In this document: one piece after another, positions 46,609 to 54,168 of the stretch
Numbering within the stretch: the first letter of the stretch is position 1
How the letters are laid out: every line of letters starts with the position of its first letter
Origin: Actinomycetes bacterium
GTDB taxonomy: Bacteria; Actinomycetota; Acidimicrobiia; Acidimicrobiales; RAAP-2
Direction: 5' to 3'
NCBI GenBank assembly: GCA_021831035.1
Contig: JAKBNL010000003.1
Coordinates: 1 to 64,000 of the forward strand
Length of the DNA: 64,000 bases
Notes under the pieces: model-generated
What the model was told of the DNA's origin: nothing
The model's database searches: none
The model's input: the letters and a program-made list of their open reading frames with translations, nothing else
Program-made: the position numbers and the translations under genes

Positions 46609-46668
46609 GTGCCTCGCGCTTCTTATGCACGTTGATCAGGCACGCTGCTTTGTGGACATCCTCCACAA
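46609..46668. repeat. Left-end inverted repeats
   Basis: Just inside the left junction are two short inverted repeats: GTGCCT/AGGCAC (46609-46614 and 46638-46643) and a perfect TTGTGGA/TCCACAA pair (46650-46656 and 46662-46668). Such subterminal repeats may be recombinase-binding sites or a terminator for outward transcripts. Confidence 0.5.
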
Positions 46669-46731
46669 TGCAAGCCTTGCGTAACCGCGTTGCCCGTTCG
46701 AACGTCACCGCAATTATGCCAGGAACGCGCT

Positions 46732-46767
46732 CACTTCAAGTGTTATAGTACTCAATCAAGTACTTGA
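46732..46767. promoter_or_regulatory. ArsR-type operators and promoter of the sulfur operon
   Basis: Two palindromes, CACTTCAAGTG (46732-46742) and TCAAGTACTTGA (46756-46767), share the CTTCAAG/CAAGTACTTG character of ArsR operators. They flank a -10-like TATAGT at 46744-46749. A bound ArsR protein here would block the promoter until sulfide or persulfide modifies it. Role inferred. Confidence 0.65.
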
Positions 46768-46778
46768 ATAGGACCCCG

Positions 46779-47480
46779 GTGAGACCACGCGAATTCAAAG
46801 ATGGGATTTTCGAACAGTTGTCACGCGTGGGAGCCGCGTTCAGCAGCCCGAAGAGGCTTGAGATTATTGACCTCCTGGCTCAAGGCCCGCGAACGGTGGA
46901 GTCCATCGCTGAAGTTGCGGGCATGACCGTAGCCAACACGTCGCGGCACCTCGGCATCCTTCGAACGAGCGGTCTGGTGGCCTCACGACGCGATGGCCTC
47001 CATGTCGTTTACCGACTCGCCGATGACACCGTGGCGACCGGGTACCAGGCACTGCGTTCGCTGGCTGAATCACGGCTCGCTGAGGTGCGTCAGCTAGCAG
47101 AGGCGTTCTTTGGCACCATCGACGGTGCTGAGCCTGTTGGTATCGAGGAATTGCTCGAACGAGCACAGGCGGGCAACGTTACCGTGATCGATGTACGCCC
47201 TCGCCTCGAGTTCGAAGCGGGCCACCTACCCGGTGCCATCAGCATTCCGCTCGATGAATTGCCCGAGCGCATGTCCGAGATTGATGGCGAGCGCGAAGTC
47301 GTCGCGTACTGTCGCGGTCCCTATTGCGTCCTCTCCGCCGAGGCCGTGACCCAACTGCGCAAGACGGGGCGCGTGGCCCGACGATTCGTCGGGGGACCAC
47401 TCGAATGGGGCGCGTATGGACTTCCGATCGTCGCAGCGCCCAAGGTCGACGCAGCCCCACCAGTCGCGTTATCCAACTGA
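46779..47480 (+). CDS. ArsR-family repressor fused to rhodanese domain
   Basis: The ~233-residue protein has an ArsR winged helix (SPKRLEIIDLLAQGPRTVES, AGMTVANTSRHLGILRTSGL) and, after a linker helix, a C-terminal rhodanese domain with VIDVRPRLEFEAGHLPGAIS and the active-site loop VVAYCRGPYCVLSAEAV. Such fusions are thought to couple sulfur-transfer chemistry to derepression. The GTG at 46779 is favoured because the in-frame TTG at 46764 sits inside the second palindrome. It is the first gene of the cargo operon and probably autoregulates it. Confidence 0.88.
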   Translation: MRPREFKDGIFEQLSRVGAAFSSPKRLEIIDLLAQGPRTVESIAEVAGMTVANTSRHLGILRTSGLVASRRDGLHVVYRLADDTVATGYQALRSLAESRLAEVRQLAEAFFGTIDGAEPVGIEELLERAQAGNVTVIDVRPRLEFEAGHLPGAISIPLDELPERMSEIDGEREVVAYCRGPYCVLSAEAVTQLRKTGRVARRFVGGPLEWGAYGLPIVAAPKVDAAPPVALSN

Positions 47481-47505
47481 ACCTTGAGATAGAGAGGAAT
47501 CACCA

Positions 47506-47859
47506 ATGAAGACGCTGATGATCATCAACGACCCGCCGTACGGAACGGAGCGCATGTACAACGGCCTGCGACTCGCGACGAACCTGCTCGACAAGGATCC
47601 AGACGCCCAGCTGGTCGTTTTCCTCATGGGTGACGGGGCCAGCGGTGCGAAGTCCGGTCAACAGACCCCCAACGGCTACTACAACGTCGAGCGAATGCTC
47701 AAGAACGTCGTCCGTAAGGGCGGCAACGTACTGGTCTGTGGCACCTGCATGGACGCGCGGGGGCTCGCTCAGGGCGATCTGCTCGAAGGGGCGGCGCGCA
47801 GCACCATGGACGAGTTGACGGCCCAAACAATCGAAGCGGACAAGGTTCTGGTGTTCTGA
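47506..47859 (+). CDS. DsrE-family sulfur carrier-like protein
   Basis: The 117-residue protein starts with the DsrE-type MKTLMIINDPPYGTERMYNG, has ALVVFLMGDG-like core residues (QLVVFLMGDGAS) and a CGTCMDARG motif with cysteines near 78 and 81. DsrE/TusD relatives pass persulfide sulfur between proteins on a cysteine. A GAGAGGAA site precedes the ATG. Its stop shares a base with the next gene's ATG. It probably moves sulfur between the SQR-like enzyme, the rhodanese and the desulfurase. Confidence 0.85.
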   Translation: MKTLMIINDPPYGTERMYNGLRLATNLLDKDPDAQLVVFLMGDGASGAKSGQQTPNGYYNVERMLKNVVRKGGNVLVCGTCMDARGLAQGDLLEGAARSTMDELTAQTIEADKVLVF

Positions 47860-49025
47860 TGAGCCGACGGTCGAACGAGTCAGGACAGTCGGTGGTCGTG
47901 CTGGGCGGCGGCGTTGGCGGGGTCGCCACCGCCAATCGGCTCCGGCGTCGACTCGCATCTCGACACCGAGTGGTTCTGATCAATCGTGAGCCCGTTTTCA
48001 GTTTTGCCGCCTCGTACCTGTGGGTGATGGCGGGGTCACGGACGGCGCGACAGGTGACCCGGCCCCTGCGACACTTGGAACGCCGGGGGATCGACGTCGT
48101 TATCGGCGCCGTCGACGCCATCGATCCAGTGCGCCGTGTCGTGTCCGTCGATGGTAAAGCGATCGAAGCCGATCATCTAGTGGTGGCACTCGGGGCCGAC
48201 TACGCGACCGACGCCGTCGAGGGTCTCAGTGAATACGGCGAGACCTTCGCGACCCTGGCGGGCGCCGAAGGCCTCTCGCGAAGTGTCCGGTCTCTCGCCA
48301 CCGGTCGCGTTCTGATTGTCACCGCCGCACCCCTGTACCGGTGCCCGGCGGCCCCCTACGAGTCGGCCCTGCTCATCGACGCCGCCCTTCAACGGGCCGG
48401 CGTCCGTTCGCACGTGGAGGTCGCGGTTCACTCCGCCGAGCCGGCACCGATGGGTGTGGCTGGAGCGAACGTCTCGGCGGCCGTCACGTCGATGCTCGCG
48501 GATCGGTCAATCGACTACCGACCGTCACACCAGATCACGCGAGTTGAGCCCGGTCGTGCGGAGTTCGCCGATGGGGAGGTCGAGCCGTTTGACCTCCTTG
48601 TCTACATGCCAGGGATTCGGCCACCGCACGTCGTCGCGCAGTCTCCGCTCGCCATACCGTCAGGCTGGGTCGACGTTGATCGAGCGACACTCGCGACGTC
48701 GTTCCCCAACGTGCACGCCATCGGAGATAACACGCAGATTCCTCTCAGCATCGGAAAGCCGCTTCCGCGCGCTGGGGTCTTTGCGCACGCGCAGGGCCTA
48801 GTCGTGGCTGACAACATCGCGTCGGCGATTGACGGTCGCTCGGCGAGCGCTCGATTCGACGGGCACGGAGGTTGCTTCATCGAAACCGGCTTCGCCAAGG
48901 CGGGATACGGCTCGGGCAACTTCTTCGCCGAACCCTCGCCCCAGGTTGACATCCGACCCCCGTCACGCCGAACGCACCTCGGCAAGGTCGCATTCGAACT
49001 CACGGTGATGCGGCGCTGGTTGTGA
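47859..49025 (+). CDS. SQR-like FAD-dependent oxidoreductase
   Basis: The 388-residue flavoprotein has the FAD-binding VVVLGGGVGGVATANRLRR, a central NAD-fold region and the FAD-proximal VHAIGDNTQIPL. Cysteines in PLYRCPAAPYESA (near 162) and HGGCFIETGFAKAGYG lie where sulfide:quinone oxidoreductase and flavocytochrome c sulfide dehydrogenase have redox-active cysteines. It probably oxidises sulfide to a persulfide or polysulfide at the membrane. Related NADH dehydrogenase-like proteins lack this cysteine pattern. It overlaps the desulfurase gene by 4 bases. Confidence 0.82.
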   Translation: MSRRSNESGQSVVVLGGGVGGVATANRLRRRLASRHRVVLINREPVFSFAASYLWVMAGSRTARQVTRPLRHLERRGIDVVIGAVDAIDPVRRVVSVDGKAIEADHLVVALGADYATDAVEGLSEYGETFATLAGAEGLSRSVRSLATGRVLIVTAAPLYRCPAAPYESALLIDAALQRAGVRSHVEVAVHSAEPAPMGVAGANVSAAVTSMLADRSIDYRPSHQITRVEPGRAEFADGEVEPFDLLVYMPGIRPPHVVAQSPLAIPSGWVDVDRATLATSFPNVHAIGDNTQIPLSIGKPLPRAGVFAHAQGLVVADNIASAIDGRSASARFDGHGGCFIETGFAKAGYGSGNFFAEPSPQVDIRPPSRRTHLGKVAFELTVMRRWL

Positions 49026-50173
49026 GCACGATGACCGCCTCGCCGATCTATCTCGACTTCAACGCGACGACGCCAGTTGCGCCTGAGGTTCTCGAAGCGA
49101 TGCTGCCGTATCTGACCCGGTCATTCGGCAACCCCTCGAGCGATCACGCCCTGGGCCGTGAAGCGCGACGGGCGGTCGATGAGGCCCGGGAACAGGTCGC
49201 TGCGTTGATCGGCGCTTCTCGCGACGAGATCATCTTCACGTCGGGTGGAACTGAATCGAATCATCTCGCGATCCGTGGAGCGGGAGCCTTGATGACGACC
49301 GGCCGCCACCATATCGTTACCTCCAGCGTCGAACATCCCGCGACCGTAGGCGCGTGTGCGTTTCTTGAGGCGCAGGGGTGGAAGGTCACTCGCTTGCCAG
49401 TGAACCGAGACGGCGCCATCGACGTACGCGGCGCCGACGAGTCCATTGGGGATGATATTGGACTCGTCACGGTCATGCTGGCACAGAACGAGACGGGAGC
49501 GGTCATGCCGGTGAGCGACGTCGCCCACGTCGCGCGCGCTCACGGGGCAGTGAGCCACACGGACGCGGCCCAAGCCGTGGGCAAGATCGACGTCAACGTC
49601 GATCGCCTCGGTGTCGACCTGCTGTCGATTGCGGGACACAAGCTCTACGCCCCCAAGGGAGTGGGTGCACTGTACGTCCGTTACGGAACGGCGATCGAGC
49701 CGCTCGTCCTTGGAGGTGGCCAAGAGCGTGGACTTCGCCCGGGGACTGAGAACGTGGCGAGCATCGTCGGACTAGGTGCCGCCGCGACACTCGCGCGGTC
49801 CCACTTGGCGAACGACGTCGAAATCATTGGAAATCTGCGCGACCATCTGTGGGCTGAAGTCTCGGTGAGGATTCCGGGACTCGTGCGTCACACGCCGATA
49901 GAGCTTTGTCTACCCAATACCCTGTCGCTCTCGTTCCCCGGGGTGCTTGGGAGAGAGGTTCTCGAACGAGCCGATGCCGTGCTCGCCTCGACGGGGTCGG
50001 CGTGCCATTCGGGTGTCGACACTCCGGCGGAGACACTTCTCGCGATGGGGGTGGCACCGGACGTTGCGTTGGGCGCCGTGCGTCTTTCACTTGGTCGGTC
50101 CACCACCCGCGATCAGGTACGAGCCGCGGCCGAGATTCTGACTACCGCCTTCGTGACCCTTCAGGGAATGTGA
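49022..50173 (+). CDS. Cysteine desulfurase (NifS/IscS-like)
   Basis: The 383-residue PLP enzyme has YLDFNATTPVAPEVLEAMLP, EIIFTSGGTESNHLAIRG, SSVEHPAT, the PLP lysine in SIAGHKLYAPKGVGALYVR near residue 205, and the catalytic cysteine in STGSACHSG near 327. It releases sulfur from cysteine as an enzyme persulfide. Its position behind DsrE and SQR suggests sulfur trafficking rather than Fe-S assembly, because no scaffold gene is nearby. The start may be the GTG at 49022 or the ATG at 49031. It converges with the element dgt across ~110 gene-free bases. Confidence 0.92.
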   Translation: MSTMTASPIYLDFNATTPVAPEVLEAMLPYLTRSFGNPSSDHALGREARRAVDEAREQVAALIGASRDEIIFTSGGTESNHLAIRGAGALMTTGRHHIVTSSVEHPATVGACAFLEAQGWKVTRLPVNRDGAIDVRGADESIGDDIGLVTVMLAQNETGAVMPVSDVAHVARAHGAVSHTDAAQAVGKIDVNVDRLGVDLLSIAGHKLYAPKGVGALYVRYGTAIEPLVLGGGQERGLRPGTENVASIVGLGAAATLARSHLANDVEIIGNLRDHLWAEVSVRIPGLVRHTPIELCLPNTLSLSFPGVLGREVLERADAVLASTGSACHSGVDTPAETLLAMGVAPDVALGAVRLSLGRSTTRDQVRAAAEILTTAFVTLQGM

Positions 50174-50286
50174 GTGGGCGCACGATGCTCGCTTGATGGG
50201 TCAACGGGGCCAATCCGGGCATGCGGCACCAGCATCAATGACTGGCGCGATGCGGCTATGACTGGCTCGACACACTGCTCACAACG

Positions 50287-51396
50287 TCAGTGAGGCATCT
50301 CGATACCTCGAGGAAGACGCTCCGCGGGCCAGTTCAACAGCCTCGTTGCAGTGTCGAAGGCGAACCGGTCGGTCATGCCTGCGACGTAGGTGACCGCCGC
50401 GGTGACGGCGTCGAATGAATCGACACTGGGTCCTGGCAGGAGTTCAGGCGATTCGATGAACTTCTCCACCAGTGCGGTCAGCACCGCCGCCACGGCGGCA
50501 CCCTGCTCGAGAGACTCGGGGCGGTTGTAGATCCTCTCGTAGTTGAAGGCCCTGAGTTCGGCCAGCGCATCGGCGTGCGCGGCGTCCATCCCGACGAGTC
50601 CCGTCGTGCTGATGCTGGAAACCAGGGCGCCAATCAGAGAGCGAAGTTGCGAAGAACGAGTGGTGCCGATCACCCTGGTGATTGACTCGGGTAGGTCGTC
50701 GGCGGAGACGATGCCGGCGCTGACGGCGTCCTCGAGATCGTGAGCGCTGTAGGCGCAGCGATCGGCCCAGCTGACGACGATGCCTTCTGGCGTCGATGGT
50801 GTCGGCAGCGACCAGGAGTGATTCCGAATGCCGTCCAACGTCTCCACGCACAGGTTGAGAGGTTTGAGCACGACTTCAGCGCCCCAGACAGCGTGGTGGT
50901 ACCCCCCTGGGACGAACAAGTCGAAGGCCTCCTCGGATGCGTGCCCACCGGGCCCGTGGCCGCAGTCGTGACCGATGGCGATCGCTTCGGTCAGTGCGAC
51001 ATTGAGACCCGTCGCTGACGCAACGGCAGTGGCCACTTGGGCGACCTCTAAGGCATGGGTCAATCGAGTTCGTTGGTGGTCGGCGGGGAAGACGAAGACC
51101 TGGGTCTTGCCGGCGAGTCTCCTGAAGGCGTTGGAGTGGAGAATCCGATCGCGATCGCGCTCAAAACAGGTTCGAAGGGAGTCGGGCTGTTCGGGTGTGG
51201 CACGATTGCCAGCACCGGATGCCCGAGTTGCGCCCATGGTTAGCTTGCCCTCCTCCGATGCCTCGCGCTGTTCTCTCGCGACCAGTCGGGGCTCGACACC
51301 TGGGGGAGGGGTGTCGCGATGGGCGAACACAAGTCCGTTGGTCGTAGGGTTGCCGTGCATCGTGGATGTCCACTCGCCTCGTCGATCGATCTTCAT
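50287..51396 (-). CDS. dgt: Element-borne full-length dGTPase (replacement copy)
   Basis: The 369-residue HD-domain triphosphohydrolase cleaves dGTP to deoxyguanosine and tripolyphosphate. The HD motif is intact: RLTHALEVAQ and AIAIGHDCGHGPGGHASEEA. Its middle third is very similar to the split host enzyme (about 117 of 137 residues identical by eye from RTCFERDRDR to VVSWA); the rest is more divergent. The start ATG overlaps the tnpC stop as ATGA, so it is translationally coupled to the recombinase genes. It still contains CGATCGGCCCAG (50759-50770), the element's own target. Likely role: replace the gene destroyed by insertion; an anti-phage dNTP-depletion role is possible but less economical. 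Confidence 0.93.
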   Translation of the reverse strand: MKIDRRGEWTSTMHGNPTTNGLVFAHRDTPPPGVEPRLVAREQREASEEGKLTMGATRASGAGNRATPEQPDSLRTCFERDRDRILHSNAFRRLAGKTQVFVFPADHQRTRLTHALEVAQVATAVASATGLNVALTEAIAIGHDCGHGPGGHASEEAFDLFVPGGYHHAVWGAEVVLKPLNLCVETLDGIRNHSWSLPTPSTPEGIVVSWADRCAYSAHDLEDAVSAGIVSADDLPESITRVIGTTRSSQLRSLIGALVSSISTTGLVGMDAAHADALAELRAFNYERIYNRPESLEQGAAVAAVLTALVEKFIESPELLPGPSVDSFDAVTAAVTYVAGMTDRFAFDTATRLLNWPAERLPRGIEMPH

Positions 51397-51824
51397 TCCG
51401 GCTTCTCTCGTTGCTCGCTGCTTATAGTCTGTCGCGGCTGAAGTTGGCGCATTCGACGCAACTCCGCGTGGACCGCAGCCAACTCACCGCGCAACCTCAG
51501 ATTGTCCTCGGTTGTTTCCTTGAGTCGCGCAGCCAGCAGCTCGATTCGCTTCAGTTGGCTCGCTCGCCCGGCGGCTTCCCTACTCGGAACACGAGTGGGC
51601 GACTGGCGGTCTGTTGCAGCACGACGGCTGCGGATAGCCTCGTAGATTTCAGTTTGGGTGTAGATCCACGAAGGCGAGACACCGGCCGACTTGGCGATGC
51701 CTTGGAGGGTGACGGGCCGGCGGAGCCGATCAGCCTCGCGAATCACAGCGGTGACGCGTCTGAGGCACTCGTCGTGCTTGCGCTTCGCCGCTTCGCGGAG
51801 ATGATCAGTGTTATCTGCTCGCAT
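51393..51824 (-). CDS. tnpC: Tn554 TnpC-like protein (DUF6262)
   Basis: The 143-residue protein has an N-terminal helix-turn-helix-like segment (RPVTLQGIAKSAGVSPSWIY) and a C-terminal coiled-coil (LKRIELLAARLKETTEDNLR). Tn554 TnpC is 125 residues and modulates transposition frequency and orientation. I chose the ATG at 51824, preceded by AGGAGA and overlapping the tnpB end by 14 bases. The stop overlaps the dgt start. Confidence 0.85.
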   Translation of the reverse strand: MRADNTDHLREAAKRKHDECLRRVTAVIREADRLRRPVTLQGIAKSAGVSPSWIYTQTEIYEAIRSRRAATDRQSPTRVPSREAAGRASQLKRIELLAARLKETTEDNLRLRGELAAVHAELRRMRQLQPRQTISSEQREKPE

Positions 51825-54168
51825 GGTTTCTCCTACGACGCCCCTGCACCTCGACGCGGACAGGCTGCGCGGGCGTCGCTTCGGTGACGTGCCGGATGAT
51901 TCCGTGGAGCGCGAGCGCGTCCTGGTCGGCCTTCTCGGCAAGCCGGACGTACCCTTCGTCGCGAGCCCTGAGGGCTACCGCTTCCGTGACGACGAGCTGC
52001 CGCTGGTACTCGTCGAGGAACTCTGCGTCGGGAACAAAGAGGTCGCACGAGAGGCAAGGATTGGCCTGCTCGCAGACCTTGGTCGGCGACATGCCGCAGT
52101 ACCCGTTGGCCAGGCGTAGCGCCGCCGCCTGTTCGACCCGGTGTCGGCTCCACGCGGCGTCTGACAGCCTGCCTTCGACGTCGAGCACCTCGTCGGGCGC
52201 CTTGCGGGAACCGTCGATCTTCGCGGCGGCCTCTTCCCAGGCGATGCGGATCGTCTTGTCGTTCAGCCGAGCGTAGTGGGCGGTCATCGTGGGTGAGGTG
52301 TGGTCCAGCAGGGCCTGCACGATGTGCGCGGGGACATCGGCGTTGATGAGCCTTGTCCCGTAGGTGTGTCGAAACTGGTGACTGGTGACATGAATTGGTT
52401 GGCCCACGTCGTCAACGAGACCGATTTGGTCAAACCAGTTTTGGAGGGCCGTTCGGTAACCCGAATAGCCGATTGCTGAAGACCCGGTCGGGTTTGCCAT
52501 CGGAGAGGGAAAGAGCTTCAATGCGCCGACCCGCGATGTCGGAGGCTTGGCAGTCTCTCGCTGGGCGATCTCGGGATATCTCAATCGCACGACCTCGGCC
52601 CAGGCCATGAGCTCTTTTGCCAGGTCTTCGCCGATCGGAACGACGGCGTCGCGGCCGATCTTGGAGTTGAAGAAGAGTAGGTACGGCTTGCCAGACCCGT
52701 CTCGAGACAGATAGTGCCAGTGAATGAGATGGCGGATGTCCGTGTTGCGCATCCCGGTTTCGATGTGGAGCCGGGTAATCAGCCGGTACTCCCGGCGCTC
52801 AATCATCTCCAAGGCGCCCTGTGCCTCGATGGCGCGCATTGCGGATTCCGGAATGGCCCTGGGTAAGAGCTCACGGTGCCGCGGATAATCGTCGGGGTGG
52901 ACGTGAGCAGTGGTGGGAATCTCAGGGTGCCAGCCGTAGCGTTGGTTGTCACGTAGAAGGACGCTCACCGCGCTCAGCATCGCCTTGCGGTGTGAATTGC
53001 TGATGGATTCACCGCTTCGGGCGCTTCGCAATATCGACATGTCAATGAGCCACTCCTCAAGGAATTCACGATCCATGTCCGCGAGGTCCTTCCCCGGTCG
53101 TCGCCTCGCCAACGACGATGAAAGGTGTCGCATGGCAAGCAAGTCCTTTGCGACGCCGTTCATGTCCATTCCCTTGGCGGTAAGGCGCTGTCGACACCAT
53201 CGCTTCACGAGGTCACGGAGTCCCGGCTGGCTGATTGAACGGAAGTCGAGATGACGAACCCTTCCTGTAAGACCGAGACGATTGCGGTCCCAGGAGTCCC
53301 GCGAGTACTCGTTATCCCAGCCTGTTCCGTCGACGAGGTCGGTGAGAACATCCGAGGCGAAACGCAGTAGTCCGATGGAGCCAAGACCTCGGCTTGTCCC
53401 ATTGACTGCCCACCAATCCCGCCATCCATCTCGAGGTAACTCAGTCAGAGTCTCCAATCCGCTTCGACGGAGAGTCGCGAAGAACTCCTTGCCCAGCGAG
53501 TAGGGGAACGCGGAAGTGTTGCGGTCGTAGAGACATTGGAGCAGATACTGGGACTCAAGGCGCAAGGTCTCTGGGAGGGCCCTCAGGTCATATCGAGCTC
53601 GACCAACGTCGTTGAGTTGCCGGATGAATTCATCGATCGCTGGCCCGTTGTTGCGCTTCCAACGAAGCAAGTGTGCGGCGCAGAAGGGCTGCCCGGGGCG
53701 TACGTCTAAGGGGCAGATTGCAACGGGGCACGCGTCAGTTCTCTTGTTGATGCGCGAGGCTTCTGGCGACAGGGCCCACTCGTCGGCCGAGATTGCTCCG
53801 TCGTGGCGCTGCCAAGCGTAGAGATGAAAATCACAGAACACGCTCCGTTGGCCCTGCCAGCAGTCGGGCACGCGACACTTCTCAGGTGCCCGACGACCCT
53901 GCAGTTCTGCCGGCTGCGCGGCGGCCCACTTGGCTTTCTCGTCACCCTTCGGCTTGCCGGCGTCACGCCATCGGTGATAGTGCCCGATGCAGAGTGCGGA
54001 GGCCGATTCACTGCCCACGCATCCCTCGATCATGCAGTCGGGAACGTGGAGAACCCCAGCGAGTTCCGAGCAGTAGAAGACGTCATCGCTGAACTCGGGG
54101 CGCAGCGCCTTGCGCAAGGTATCGCGCCATGGGGCGTACTGGTCTGGTTGTAGGGCCTGAAGCGTCAA
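51811..54168 (-). CDS. tnpB: Tn554 TnpB-like tyrosine recombinase
   Basis: The 785-residue site-specific recombinase has a C-terminal catalytic domain with His-x2-Arg in VTSHQFRHTYGTRLINADVP, ALLDHTSPTMTAHYARLND with the nucleophilic tyrosine, and an upstream arginine in HIETGMRNTDIRHLIH. A cysteine-bearing tail (GYCGMSPTKVCEQANPCLSC) is typical of TnpB. The N-terminal part also has many CxxH/C-type cysteines (VPDCMIEGCVG, PDCWQGQRSVFCDFH) suggesting zinc-binding. Tn554 TnpB is 630 residues, so this one carries an extra N-terminal region. Start TTG overlaps the tnpA stop. Confidence 0.88.
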   Translation of the reverse strand: MTLQALQPDQYAPWRDTLRKALRPEFSDDVFYCSELAGVLHVPDCMIEGCVGSESASALCIGHYHRWRDAGKPKGDEKAKWAAAQPAELQGRRAPEKCRVPDCWQGQRSVFCDFHLYAWQRHDGAISADEWALSPEASRINKRTDACPVAICPLDVRPGQPFCAAHLLRWKRNNGPAIDEFIRQLNDVGRARYDLRALPETLRLESQYLLQCLYDRNTSAFPYSLGKEFFATLRRSGLETLTELPRDGWRDWWAVNGTSRGLGSIGLLRFASDVLTDLVDGTGWDNEYSRDSWDRNRLGLTGRVRHLDFRSISQPGLRDLVKRWCRQRLTAKGMDMNGVAKDLLAMRHLSSSLARRRPGKDLADMDREFLEEWLIDMSILRSARSGESISNSHRKAMLSAVSVLLRDNQRYGWHPEIPTTAHVHPDDYPRHRELLPRAIPESAMRAIEAQGALEMIERREYRLITRLHIETGMRNTDIRHLIHWHYLSRDGSGKPYLLFFNSKIGRDAVVPIGEDLAKELMAWAEVVRLRYPEIAQRETAKPPTSRVGALKLFPSPMANPTGSSAIGYSGYRTALQNWFDQIGLVDDVGQPIHVTSHQFRHTYGTRLINADVPAHIVQALLDHTSPTMTAHYARLNDKTIRIAWEEAAAKIDGSRKAPDEVLDVEGRLSDAAWSRHRVEQAAALRLANGYCGMSPTKVCEQANPCLSCDLFVPDAEFLDEYQRQLVVTEAVALRARDEGYVRLAEKADQDALALHGIIRHVTEATPAQPVRVEVQGRRRRNHASR

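Noticed and set aside
49022..50173. Cysteine desulfurase considered as DndA of a DNA phosphorothioation system
   Set aside because: No dndB-E or related genes are near. The neighbours are sulfur-oxidation and sulfur-carrier genes.
50287..51396. Element dgt considered as an anti-phage dNTP-depletion defence gene
   Set aside because: Defence is possible, but the element sits inside the host dgt, is co-directional, and its copy is closely related to the disrupted gene. Replacement explains all of this more simply.
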